From: Verrucomicrobiia bacterium | GTDB taxonomy: Bacteria; Verrucomicrobiota; Verrucomicrobiia; Opitutales; Cerasicoccaceae | Direction: 5' to 3' | NCBI GenBank assembly: GCA_030425485.1 | Contig: JAUIAM010000031.1 | Span: forward strand, 1-34,579 | Length of the DNA stretch: 34,579 nt | Shown here: one piece after another, positions 25,226 through 33,915 of the stretch | How the letters are laid out: each line of letters starts with the position of its first letter | Position numbering within the stretch: position 1 is the first letter of the stretch | Translations under genes and position numbers: made by a program | Notes under the pieces: generated by a model | What the model saw: only the letters and a program-made list of their open reading frames with translations | What the model was told of the DNA's origin: nothing | Databases searched by the model: none

Positions 25226-25260
25226 ATAAAACAGAAGTGATTTCCTAACTATCCAGGCTT

Positions 25261-25941
25261 ATGAAACTCAAGATACCGACTATTCTCTCACTGGTGCTCG
25301 CCACCGGTCTATCTGTCGCCAACGCGCAGACCCTGATGATCGATAATTTCGACGGTTACGCAGATACAGTTGAACTGCAAAACAACTGGAACTCTTTCGG
25401 CACGGCGGCCTCTTCTGGAGCGCCCACGCTTGGTGCGGGCGAGGGCGTTGCTGGCAGTAATGCAGCAGTCTACAGCCTTAACTGGTTCGATGGCAACAAT
25501 GCCAACATGCGCCGGATCAACCTCGGTGGTCTCGACCTCAGTGCCTATAGCGCTCTCGATGTGACCATGTACGTGGAGACCGACGCGGGCAATGACGCCC
25601 CGACGGCATCGACTGTGCTGAAGGTAGCTATCCAGTCCAGCGACAGCACGATCTGGCAGACGAGTGCCACCTTTGCGCTCGCACCCAATGTGGACAGTTA
25701 CTCGATTTTGTCCTTCAACCTGTCGGAGGCGGAGATGGATCGCGTGGCAGGTTCAGGGACCTTTGCCGATACACTCGCTGATGTGGATAACCTTCGCCTG
25801 CGCTTTGAAAATGCCCAGGAGGTAAATGTGGGACAGACGGCCTATGTTAGCTCCATCGCAGCCATCCCCGAGCCGAGCACCTATGCGCTGCTCTTCGGCG
25901 GCTTGATGATGAGCCTGGCGCTGGTGCGTCGCCGCCGCTAG
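25261..25941 (+). CDS. PEP-CTERM-sorted secreted protein, jelly-roll-like
   Basis: The 226-residue protein has a signal peptide (MKLKIPTILSLVLATGLSVA, cleavage near ANA-QTL) and an all-beta middle. Its C-terminus is PEPSTYALLFGGLMMSLALV followed by RRRR, a textbook PEP-CTERM sorting signal (Pro-Glu-Pro, hydrophobic segment, Arg-rich tail) for exosortase-type processing and surface or matrix localisation. The middle shares WNxFGxAASSG, NWxxGxNANM, SIWQT and NLRLRFEN with the protein at 21499-22116, so they are paralogues. No Shine-Dalgarno sequence precedes the ATG. The candidate ROK site lies upstream and a strong terminator downstream, so it is a single-gene unit co-regulated with the rest of the locus. 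Function unknown; carbohydrate binding or adhesion is a guess. Confidence 0.88.
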   Translation: MKLKIPTILSLVLATGLSVANAQTLMIDNFDGYADTVELQNNWNSFGTAASSGAPTLGAGEGVAGSNAAVYSLNWFDGNNANMRRINLGGLDLSAYSALDVTMYVETDAGNDAPTASTVLKVAIQSSDSTIWQTSATFALAPNVDSYSILSFNLSEAEMDRVAGSGTFADTLADVDNLRLRFENAQEVNVGQTAYVSSIAAIPEPSTYALLFGGLMMSLALVRRRR

Positions 25942-25970
25942 CTAGCCGCAGGTTCCGATCAGCTTTGACC

Positions 25971-26005
25971 AAGACACTATCCTTCACGGGGTAGTGTCTT
26001 TTTTT
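25971..26005 (+). terminator. Strong rho-independent terminator
   Basis: AAGACACTATCC pairs with GGGTAGTGTCTT around a short TTCACG-type loop, giving a 12-base-pair stem with one T-G wobble, followed at once by a run of T (25999-26005). It ends the PEP-CTERM gene unit 30 bases after its stop. Confidence 0.92.
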
Positions 26006-26351
26006 GTCTGCAAAGGCTTGGTGCCAGGGTTTGGCATTGGGATGCTTCCGCCCCCTCGATCAGGTGATGTGCAATACGGGCCTGTGTTTGCGTGCGTTTG
26101 ACAGGCAATTAGTTAGGGAGATTCTTTGTTGTTTTCAGAGAGATGCGATCGCTTAAAATTGCATAAAAGTGCATTTTGAACTGGATTTCTTCCTTTCGCT
26201 TGCCTAGTCTATCTGCGTATCCCGTTTGCATCGCAATCAAAACTTCATTCTCTACGCTATGTCTGGCTGTTGGCAGGTAATGTTAAGGGCCTGCTTCCTG
26301 ACAAGCCTGAAAAAGGCTTTTGGTTGCATGAAATTACATGAAAATACCCCC
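26006..26351. other. Gene-free leader of the large propeller gene
   Basis: Between the terminator and the preferred start of the large secreted protein there is no supported gene. It contains an imperfect inverted repeat, AAAATTGCA (26155-26163) with TGCATTTT (26170-26177), which could be an operator, and the octamer GCGATCGC. I could not fix a promoter. Confidence 0.4.
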
Positions 26352-29300
26352 ATGTCCTACGCCCGATTTCCCCATATTCTTCTCTCCTGCATCCTGACCC
26401 TATTGGCGGGCGCTGTGGGCGCTGTGGCCCAGTTCTCCAATCCCAATTTCGTCATTGAAACGATTTATGAGGGGAATGGTACCATCTCGCTCGATTTCGA
26501 CCCCGTGGGTCGCCTCTATGTGGCCGAGAAGCAGGGGCGTGTCCTGCTCTTTGAGCCCAGCGATGCGCCCCAGATGAGCATTGCGTACCAGTACTACGAG
26601 GGCGACTGGAACCAACTGCCCGACTTTGACAGCCTGACGCCTGCGGCTACGGGGACGGCCACGGGCTTCAACCTTGACGCGCGCCTGCGCGATGATCAGT
26701 TCGGCTTTCGCTATACCGCCACCTTGGAGATCACGACTGCGGACACCTACACCTTCTACACGGGGTCGGATGATGGCAGCCGCTTGCTCATCGACGGCCT
26801 GGAGGTGGTGGACAACGATGGGGCGCATGGGCACGTCTACCAGTCCGGCAACATCTATCTGGGGGTTGGTTCGTATACGCTGGTGGTTGAGTATTTTGAA
26901 GCGGGCGGCGGGGAGTCGCTCGACGTGGAGTGGGAAAGCTCGACATTGCCGCGCCAGGCCCTGGGCGGCGCTGGTGGAGATTTTACCCCGCCTGTGGTGG
27001 TGGTAGATATCACCAGTGCGGTCGATACAAACGGTGAGCGCGGCCTGCTGGGTATGCGGCTCGACCCGGACTTTGCCAACAACCGTTACATGTATCTCTT
27101 TTACTCGACTGCCTCGGACCAGCGCTTGTCCCGGGTTACGCTGAACTCCACCTTTACCGCGGTTGAGGCGGGTTCGGAGAACATCCTGCTCAGCGGCCTG
27201 CCCAACGCGAGCAACGTACACAACGCCGGCGATATGCATTTTCATCCCGATGACCCGTATTCCCTCTACATCGTGCTGGGCGACGATGGTAACCGCTACG
27301 TGGTCGATGATCTTGACGTGTATAATGGCAAGCTCCTGCGTGTGGATGCTGCCACGGGGCTTGGGCTGCCCGGCAACCCGTTCTGGAATGGTGACGCCGA
27401 TTCGGTGCGCTCGCGTATCTGGGCGCATAGTTTTCGAAATCCCTTTCGCTTCTTCTTCGACCCGGACGCGCCTGTCTCCGACGCGCTCTATATCTCGGAA
27501 AACGGCGATGGCACTGACAGGCTTGCCCAGATTGAGATCGGGGCCGATGGCGGATGGCCTTCCGACTTTGAGGACAGCTCAGTTGACGGGAAACGTACCA
27601 TCCTGCGGACCAGTAGTCCGTCGGTGACGGCAGGCATTATAATACGTGGTGGCCCCTTTGCCCCGGATGGTCCCGTGATTTATCAGGCGCGCTACGGGCA
27701 GGAGATTAGACGCTGGAATTTAGTCGGAAGCGACCTGGACCAGATCGAGGCTATCCCGGAGGACAACGGTGGCGCCTTTCTGCTCAATCCGCCTGCCAGC
27801 ATGGTGAGCTTTGAGCTGGGGCCGGATGGTGCGCTCTATTTCACAGACTCGAATCAGGGCGACTCGCTCGGCTCGGGGTACAAGGTCGGGCGCATTCGCT
27901 ATCAGGGTGGAGAGGCCCCGGTGGCGGATTTTGCGTCCAGCCCGGTGAGCGGCGAAGCGCCCCTGGTCGTCACTTTCACTGATGCCTCCAGCGCGCCGGA
28001 TTCCAGTATCGTAAGCTGGGCGTGGGACTTTGGTGACGGGAGCACTTCCACGCAGCCCAGTCCGCAGCATGCCTTTAACGACCCCGGCCACTACACCGTC
28101 AGCTTGACGATTGTGAATGCCTCGGGCTTATCGGCGACCAGCAGCCAGGAGGTTACGGTCTACCGGACAACGACTATGTCGCTGAGCGGAAGCATGCAGG
28201 ACGTATCCAGTGGCTCTGGACTAGCCGTGTCCACGCCGCTTACCCTGAGCTTTTACCAGGCCGACGGCATGTCGCCCGCGCCTGTGAGTGGGGGGAGTGG
28301 AGAAGGGCTGAATCAGCTCACCGCTCCCGCGGGAACATCACTTGACCTGAGCTTCGATGTCGAGCTGACCTCTGCCGGGCTTGTGGTGGTGGTCGATGAT
28401 GGCGCGGGTGGTCTGGCCGCAAAGACGGGCGGCTACCTCGTTGATCTCGATAACGGATCAACCTTGAGCATGGAGCTGAACCTATCGGAGACGGCCATCG
28501 CCGGAAGAGCCCTGGACACCTTGGGGCGTCCGGCCAGCACCGATGTGGGTTTGTACCGTGCCGAGGGTATGCTGCCATTTGCTATCGTGGGCGGACGGGA
28601 CATCCAGGCGGATACGCCGGGCATTCCCACCGGAGTGTTGCATCGTCTGGATACCGATGAACTTGGCTTTTTCTACTTCCCCATGGCGACGGAAGATGCA
28701 GGGACATTCCGCATGAATGCACCCGGTGACACCGGGGCGGCGGTTTATGGGCCCGTCTCGGCAGAAGTCGTGGTGGCGGGCCAATCGCTCTCTATGCTCA
28801 ACCTCGTGCTGGGCCTGTACGATGGCGGTGTGGGGGTGGCTGACTTGTCCGGCATCCCCGAGACGCTCGACGTGGACTTCATAACGCAGATCCAGCCGAT
28901 TTTTACCGCGAACTGTATCGGCTGTCACAATGACATTGCCACGAATAGCGGGGGGCTCGACTTGCAGGCCGAGGCGAGTTTTGCCGAACTGGTGGACCGC
29001 TACAGCGTTGAGGCAACGGGTGTCAAACTCGTTGAGCCCGGCCATCCAGAGCGCAGCTACCTGATGGAGAAAATCAATTCGCTGACACCGCAGGTCGGCA
29101 CAAACATGCGCCCGAGCGATCCCATGCCTTTGGCCGACCGGGCACTCATTCGCGATTGGATTAGCCAGCTCTCCGCCTATGGGCTTTGGCGCGAAGCGGT
29201 CTTTGCTGAAAATGCGACGCTGCCTTCTGCTGACCCGGGAGCGGACTTTAACGGAAACGGGCTGCCGAATGCCGTCGAGTTCTTGCTCGGTCTCGATCCT

Positions 29301-29612
29301 GCGCTGCCGGGGAGCCCCACCTTGCAACCGCGCTTGCTACGGGACGGAAGTGGCCTCGATTTCGCCATGCCCGTCCCCCGCAACGACACAGGGTTTACCA
29401 TGGAGTGGTCGCCTGATTTGTCCCCCGGCTCCTGGCAGACGATCGTGAGCCGAGAGCGCTTTGGTGCCTGGGTGGCTGAGGACGGTATCGACTTACTCCA
29501 TCAAGGTGAGGAGGGGCAGCTACTGTTCAGGTTGCCCTCGCCAGACGAAAATGCCCAGGGCTTTTACCGCCTCCGGACTGATGTCGGCCAGAGCGAGGCC
29601 GAGGCGCTTTAA
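26352..29612 (+). CDS. Large secreted multidomain protein: quinoprotein-like propeller with PA14, PKD and cytochrome-type haem motif
   Basis: About 1086 residues. A signal peptide (MSYARFPHILLSCILTLLAG, cleavage near VAQ) is followed by a glucose/sorbosone-dehydrogenase-like propeller, with VGRLYVAEKQGRVLLFEP, then GLLGMRLDPDFANN, VHNAGDMHFHPDD and IWAHSFRNPFRF. A PA14 domain (YEGDW to YTLVVEYFEAGGGES, about residues 76-200) interrupts the first propeller blade. A PKD domain (about 524-604, WAWDFGDGS), carboxypeptidase-regulatory-like beta domains, and a PSCyt1-like segment with haem motif CIGCH (Cys855) follow. The C-terminus has FNGNGLPNAVEFLLGLDP, a pattern common at the ends of verrucomicrobial secreted proteins. 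It is probably a cell-surface or periplasmic redox or sugar-binding protein. The frame is open to a TTG at 26226, and an ATG at 26328 is an alternative start. Its stop overlaps that of the convergent oxidoreductase gene. Confidence 0.85.
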   Translation: MSYARFPHILLSCILTLLAGAVGAVAQFSNPNFVIETIYEGNGTISLDFDPVGRLYVAEKQGRVLLFEPSDAPQMSIAYQYYEGDWNQLPDFDSLTPAATGTATGFNLDARLRDDQFGFRYTATLEITTADTYTFYTGSDDGSRLLIDGLEVVDNDGAHGHVYQSGNIYLGVGSYTLVVEYFEAGGGESLDVEWESSTLPRQALGGAGGDFTPPVVVVDITSAVDTNGERGLLGMRLDPDFANNRYMYLFYSTASDQRLSRVTLNSTFTAVEAGSENILLSGLPNASNVHNAGDMHFHPDDPYSLYIVLGDDGNRYVVDDLDVYNGKLLRVDAATGLGLPGNPFWNGDADSVRSRIWAHSFRNPFRFFFDPDAPVSDALYISENGDGTDRLAQIEIGADGGWPSDFEDSSVDGKRTILRTSSPSVTAGIIIRGGPFAPDGPVIYQARYGQEIRRWNLVGSDLDQIEAIPEDNGGAFLLNPPASMVSFELGPDGALYFTDSNQGDSLGSGYKVGRIRYQGGEAPVADFASSPVSGEAPLVVTFTDASSAPDSSIVSWAWDFGDGSTSTQPSPQHAFNDPGHYTVSLTIVNASGLSATSSQEVTVYRTTTMSLSGSMQDVSSGSGLAVSTPLTLSFYQADGMSPAPVSGGSGEGLNQLTAPAGTSLDLSFDVELTSAGLVVVVDDGAGGLAAKTGGYLVDLDNGSTLSMELNLSETAIAGRALDTLGRPASTDVGLYRAEGMLPFAIVGGRDIQADTPGIPTGVLHRLDTDELGFFYFPMATEDAGTFRMNAPGDTGAAVYGPVSAEVVVAGQSLSMLNLVLGLYDGGVGVADLSGIPETLDVDFITQIQPIFTANCIGCHNDIATNSGGLDLQAEASFAELVDRYSVEATGVKLVEPGHPERSYLMEKINSLTPQVGTNMRPSDPMPLADRALIRDWISQLSAYGLWREAVFAENATLPSADPGADFNGNGLPNAVEFLLGLDPALPGSPTLQPRLLRDGSGLDFAMPVPRNDTGFTMEWSPDLSPGSWQTIVSRERFGAWVAEDGIDLLHQGEEGQLLFRLPSPDENAQGFYRLRTDVGQSEAEAL

Positions 29613-31912
29613 CGCGAGTGCGGCTTGACGGTGACAATGACTGACTTCGAGGTTGGCGTCTTGCTGACCGCGGCAAAGGACTGTAACGGCACCAGCACAT
29701 TTGCCTCCGGGTAGTAGGCGGCGGCACAGCCCCGGGGGGTGTCATAGGCAATGGCCAGAAAAAGCTCTGCCGTGCGCGTTTCGCCGTTAAAGTGGCTGGT
29801 GATGTCCACGGGCTGCTCGGGCGCAATGCCGCGCGCATCCATGTCCTGCTTATTCATAAAAATAACCCGCCGCTCATTTTTAACGCCTCGGTAGCGGTCG
29901 TTCGGGCCATAGATAGTCGTGTTGAACTGGTCGTGGCTGCGGAACGTCTGCAAGAGTAGCTGGCCTTCCTGAAGGACGAGCGGACGCAGGGGATTGAGGG
30001 TGATTTCGGCTTTGCCGCTATCTGTGTTAAACTGCCGTTGCTTAACGGCGTTGGGCAGATAAAAACCGCCGGCTGTCCTGACCTTGGCGTTAAAGTCCTC
30101 AAACCCCGGCACGACCCTGGCGATGTCATTGCGGATGAGGTTGTAGTCGCCGGAGAGGCTGTCCCACGGCACTGTGCTGTTGGGCAGCGTCGCCTTTGCC
30201 ATGCCGCAGATGATCGATACCTCGCTGCGCAAGTGGGGCGATGCGGGCTCAAGCTTGCCTTCGGAATCGTGCACAATCCCCATGGAGTTTTCCACGGTAA
30301 CGAACTGCGGCCCCGTGGCGCCGATATCCTTCTCGGAACGCCCCAGGCAGGGCAGGATGAGCGCGCGCCTGCCGGTGACGAGATGCCCGCGGTTTAGCTT
30401 GGTTGAGATATGGACGGTGAGCGCGCATTTGCGCAGGGCTTCTGCCGTGAAGTAAGTATCCGGTGAGGCGGACAGGAAGTTGCCCCCCAGGCCGATGAAG
30501 ACGCGCACCTTACCGGCGTGCATGGCCTCAATGGCCTCTACCGTGTCATAACCATGATCTCGCGGAGAGGTAAATCCAAACGTGGTGTCCAGCTTCTGGA
30601 GAAAGTCTTCGGGCATTTTCTCCCAAATGCCCATGGTGCGGTCGCCCTGTACATTGCTGTGTCCGCGGACTGGGCAGAGACCGCTGCGTGGGCGGCCGAT
30701 TTTCCCCGTAATAAGGTGGAGGTTGACAAGCTCCCGGATGGTCTCGACCGCATTGTGGTGCTGGGTCAACCCCATCGCCCAGCAACTGATGCAATCCGCT
30801 GCATCGATAAATGTCTGCGCCGCTTGGCGGATGGCTGACTCGCTCAGGCCGCTGCCCTCCGTGATGGCTTGCCAGCTTATGCTTTGGATATGCTCCTCTA
30901 ACGCCTGAAAACCCTGCGTGTAGTCGCGAATAAAAGCCTGATCGATCACTGTACCCGGCATGGCCTTCTCTGCTTCAAGCACACACTTCAGCATGCCTTT
31001 GAGAAATGGGAGATCGCCATTGAGTTTCACCGGCAGGTGCTGCGAGGCCAAGGGAGTGGATTTCCCCAGAATGCCGGATAGCTTTTGCGGGTGCGAGAAG
31101 GCCTTCAGGCCGGTCTCCAGGAGTGGGTTGACGGAAATGATTTTACCCCCGTTCTGGACCATTTTCTCCAGCGAGGTCAGCATGCGCGGGTGGTTCGTGC
31201 CGGGGTTCTGCCCCAGTATCATCAGGCAGTCAGTCGTCTCGATGTCCTCAAGCGTGACTGTGCCTTTGCCGATGCCGATTGTCTGGTTGAGTGCGGCACC
31301 GCTGGACTCATGGCACATATTGGAACAGTCCGGCAGGTTGTTTGTGCCGTACTGGCGGACGAAAAGTTGGTAGAGAAAAGCCGCTTCGTTACTCGCGCGA
31401 CCCGAGGTGTAAAAGACGCTTTCGTCCGGAGTGGCGGCAGCATTGAGCTCGGTCGCAATGAGTTTAAATGCCTCCTCCCAGGAGATGGGGCGGTAGTGGC
31501 TCTGGGCCTCGTCCAGCAGAAAGGGCTCAGTGAGGCGCCCGGCGTCGTTGAGCCAAAAGTCTGATTGTTCGCCCAGCTCATGGACTGAGTGCTGTTTGAA
31601 GAACTGGGCATCGGCCCGCTTGCGGGTGGTTTCCGTGGCAATCGCCTTGGCTCCATTTTCGCAAAATTCGAAACGGGAGCGCTCGTGATCTGGGTCTGGC
31701 CAGGCGCAGCTCGGGCAGTCAAACCCATGTTTTTGGTTCATCCTCAACAAGGCCTTTGCTCCGCGCTGAACCCCTGCCTGTCGATTAACGTGCTGCAGGG
31801 AAGAGAGTACCGCGGGCGTGCCCACTGCCTTGTCCTTTGGGCTGCCGAGCTGCAGGTGGTCGAGCTTGCGTGGTGGCTCCGGTTGCGGGAGTTTAGAGGG
31901 CGTGTTGGGCAT
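29609..31912 (-). CDS. FdhF/YdeP-like molybdopterin oxidoreductase
   Basis: The protein is about 767 residues and belongs to the molybdopterin superfamily, in the YdeP branch of formate-dehydrogenase-H-like proteins. Near the N-terminus is FDCPSCAWPDP and FCENGAKAIA, a Cys-rich site (C66, C69 and a third Cys near 84) that probably holds an Fe-S cluster. The molybdenum-ligand position, selenocysteine in E. coli FdhF (UHGPS), is a cysteine here in NMCHESSGAA (C200). SVNPLLETG and GLTQHHNAVETI are other family stretches. The C-terminal part is a molydopterin-dinucleotide-binding beta domain (LLLQTFRSHDQFNTTIYGPN). ATG 31912 is 12 bases after the fdhD stop; the frame is open to a TTG at 31945 inside fdhD. 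The substrate is unproven; formate is only one option. Confidence 0.88.
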   Translation of the reverse strand: MPNTPSKLPQPEPPRKLDHLQLGSPKDKAVGTPAVLSSLQHVNRQAGVQRGAKALLRMNQKHGFDCPSCAWPDPDHERSRFEFCENGAKAIATETTRKRADAQFFKQHSVHELGEQSDFWLNDAGRLTEPFLLDEAQSHYRPISWEEAFKLIATELNAAATPDESVFYTSGRASNEAAFLYQLFVRQYGTNNLPDCSNMCHESSGAALNQTIGIGKGTVTLEDIETTDCLMILGQNPGTNHPRMLTSLEKMVQNGGKIISVNPLLETGLKAFSHPQKLSGILGKSTPLASQHLPVKLNGDLPFLKGMLKCVLEAEKAMPGTVIDQAFIRDYTQGFQALEEHIQSISWQAITEGSGLSESAIRQAAQTFIDAADCISCWAMGLTQHHNAVETIRELVNLHLITGKIGRPRSGLCPVRGHSNVQGDRTMGIWEKMPEDFLQKLDTTFGFTSPRDHGYDTVEAIEAMHAGKVRVFIGLGGNFLSASPDTYFTAEALRKCALTVHISTKLNRGHLVTGRRALILPCLGRSEKDIGATGPQFVTVENSMGIVHDSEGKLEPASPHLRSEVSIICGMAKATLPNSTVPWDSLSGDYNLIRNDIARVVPGFEDFNAKVRTAGGFYLPNAVKQRQFNTDSGKAEITLNPLRPLVLQEGQLLLQTFRSHDQFNTTIYGPNDRYRGVKNERRVIFMNKQDMDARGIAPEQPVDITSHFNGETRTAELFLAIAYDTPRGCAAAYYPEANVLVPLQSFAAVSKTPTSKSVIVTVKPHSR

Positions 31913-31923
31913 AGCGTTTACTG

Positions 31924-32787
31924 TTAGATGAGACGTTTGGGGCAACTGTAGATATTGTAACTATTATCTCGGACGAAGCCAATCAGCGTCAGGTTGAAAT
32001 CTGCCGCCATGGAAACGGCCAGGCTCGATGGTGCGCCGACACCGGCAACGATGGACAGCCTTGCCATCAAAGCCTTCTGGATGATCTCGTAGCTCATGCG
32101 GCCGCTGACCGCCAGGACAAGTGGTTCTTGGTCGAGGCGTTGTTGGCAGAGTAGCTCGCCGATGACTTTGTCCAACGCGTTGTGTCGGCCAATATCTTCG
32201 TGGCTGGCCAGCAGTTCGCCCCGGCTGGTAAAGATCGCCGCTGCGTGCAGCCCGCCCGTCCGGTCAAATGTGGCCTGTTTGCTCCTCATCAGATTGGGCA
32301 GCGCGTGTATTAACTGCACCGATACCTTGGCTTCGTCGGTCAGCTTGAGGTGCGGGGCTAAGGCCAGGTTTTCGATGGCATTTGTTCCGCATACGCCACA
32401 GCTGGCATTGGCTGCCCAATGACGCTTGCCGACCGACTCAGCCATGAGCTCTTCGCGGGCGAGGGTAACGAAAGCGCGGGTGGGAGCCGCTTGCCCGTCG
32501 CCTTCGTAGCTCAGATTGAGTATGTCTGAGGAACTGTTGATGATGCCTTCGCTGTAAAGAAGCCCATGGATGAGGCAGCTATCCGCGCCGGGCGTTCGCA
32601 TGGTCACCAGTAATTTTTTCTCAACCTCCAGCTCGCCGCGTCGGTAGCGCAGCACGATTTCAAGCGGGTCTTCAATGGCCAGAGAGTCCTCCACCGGTGG
32701 GTTGATTGTCGCCCCCTCAACGCGCTGCTTAAGCACCTTGATCGATGACCTGGCCGGGGGTTCTGAGTGCCTAAGCGAGCAGTTCAT
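31924..32787 (-). CDS. fdhD: Formate dehydrogenase accessory sulfurtransferase FdhD
   Basis: The 287-residue protein delivers sulfur from a cysteine desulfurase to the molybdenum cofactor of FdhF-type enzymes. It has the conserved SCGVCGT loop (C130, C133), TGGLHAAAIFTSRGELLASH, EDIGRHNALDKVIGELL, SGRMSYEIIQKAL and VGAPSSLAV, all standard for FdhD. Length is normal. It lies just upstream of the FdhF/YdeP-like gene on the same strand with a gap of about 11 bases, so enzyme and maturation factor form one operon. The pair is unrelated to the polysaccharide loci. Confidence 0.95.
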   Translation of the reverse strand: MNCSLRHSEPPARSSIKVLKQRVEGATINPPVEDSLAIEDPLEIVLRYRRGELEVEKKLLVTMRTPGADSCLIHGLLYSEGIINSSSDILNLSYEGDGQAAPTRAFVTLAREELMAESVGKRHWAANASCGVCGTNAIENLALAPHLKLTDEAKVSVQLIHALPNLMRSKQATFDRTGGLHAAAIFTSRGELLASHEDIGRHNALDKVIGELLCQQRLDQEPLVLAVSGRMSYEIIQKALMARLSIVAGVGAPSSLAVSMAADFNLTLIGFVRDNSYNIYSCPKRLI

Positions 32788-33287
32788 GATGGCTCCATTC
32801 AGTTAGCGGAAAAAGCGAGGTGAGGAAAGGGGTAAGTGCGGGTATGGGTTGATGTCGCTGCGGAGAACAATGGCACCGATGCCCGGCAGGCGCAAAGCTT
32901 GTCTTTAACTTAGAAGTCGGCCTGTGGCTACGGGTCAACCCTTTGTTTTTCAGCCAAAAAGCATGTTTGATACTGTCTTCCCATAAAAATGATAAAGCCA
33001 GTGGGCCGGGTAGGGCTGCCTGCCTCAGGCAGCCGCGGATGGCTGAGGCGGCTGTCCCTACCAATATCTTATCAATCATAGATAGCAATGGTCTGAGGTG
33101 TGGCCGGACCGGAGCGCAGTGCTTCGCCTAGGGTAGGGCATAGTGGAGTGTTTTTGAAATTTCAATAGGTATTTTAATGTGTTCATGCCTCATAAGCATT
33201 GTGCCCCGCGCTATTTAATTATGGCTGAGGTGCCGGAAACTTAGGAAGCAGCTCTTGGCCACTGCGACTTCATGATAGAGATACCCT
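32788..33287. other. 500-base intergenic region with inverted repeats
   Basis: No coding region is supported here. It contains the REP-like hairpin listed separately and an AT-rich inverted repeat at 32944-32963 (TGTTTTT-CAGCC-AAAAAGCA) that could be an operator or weak hairpin upstream of fdhD. The stretch from 33150 to 33287 is AT-rich and shows no terminator I can support. Confidence 0.5.
33009..33062. repeat. REP-like long hairpin
   Basis: GGTAGGG (33009-33015) and CCCTACC (33056-33062) are perfect inverted arms. Inside, GCCTCAG and CTGAGGC form a second stem, and TGCCTCAGGCA (33021-33031) is a small palindrome. The G+C-rich structure with its internal mismatch resembles dispersed REP-type intergenic elements of bacterial genomes. 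No second copy lies in this window, so dispersal cannot be shown here. Confidence 0.5.
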
Positions 33288-33902
33288 TTATGGTTGTGGG
33301 CCAGCGACCCAGGGGAATGGGTTCCCCTCATAGGTGGCTTTCGTGCCATTGACTCGAATCAGGTGCCCGGAATAGACCGGGCTATGTCCCTCTGACACCG
33401 AGTCGATTTCTATCAGGCTGATTTCGCCATTGGCAGTGTGGGTTTGCACCGTACTCAAGGTGCCTTCTGGCGTATAGCTGTAGATGACCTTACGGTGCGT
33501 GCCGCTGTCCACATCCGCTGTCTGCCATACCATCAGGCGTTGCTCGCCGTCATAGCCAAAGCTTTCCCGACGAAGGAGTGCGCCGTCGGTATCGCGGGTC
33601 AATCGTTCATAGGGAAATCCCTCTTCGTTGTAGATGACTTCCTGCGTAGTGCTTTCAACAATAGGGCTGTCAGGACTGCTGATGTGCGCGGCCCTCTCTA
33701 TCGCTTGAGGCGTTATATGGGTATTTTCCTCTGTTGCATCTGCGGCGAAGGTTTTTGTTTGCTTCGGCTTTTCTATCATTGCTTCAGGTTCTGGCTCCTG
33801 ATCCTTGCCGCAAGCTGCCAGCACGAGCAGACTCAGACAGCATGCCAGATGGAAACAGCGCCTCTTGGGGGAGTGTGCTCCTGACCTTTCGCGAGTTGAC
33901 AT
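33288..33902 (-). CDS. Lipoprotein with YD/RHS-like beta repeats
   Basis: The 204-residue protein has a basic start, a hydrophobic segment and a lipobox LAAC (Cys31), so it should be a lipoprotein. After an acidic, low-complexity linker (GKDQEPEPEAMIEKPKQ) the C-terminal half has YD-repeat-like strands: YNEEGFPYERLTRDTDGALL, ESFGYDGEQRLMVWQT and VIYSYTPEGTLSTVQTHTAN. These resemble units of RHS/wall-associated proteins, but far fewer. It lies 13 bases downstream of the Fn3-protein gene on the same strand and is probably in its operon. Function unknown. Confidence 0.75.
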   Translation of the reverse strand: MSTRERSGAHSPKRRCFHLACCLSLLVLAACGKDQEPEPEAMIEKPKQTKTFAADATEENTHITPQAIERAAHISSPDSPIVESTTQEVIYNEEGFPYERLTRDTDGALLRRESFGYDGEQRLMVWQTADVDSGTHRKVIYSYTPEGTLSTVQTHTANGEISLIEIDSVSEGHSPVYSGHLIRVNGTKATYEGNPFPWVAGPQP

Positions 33903-33915
33903 GCTGAGGGGACGT

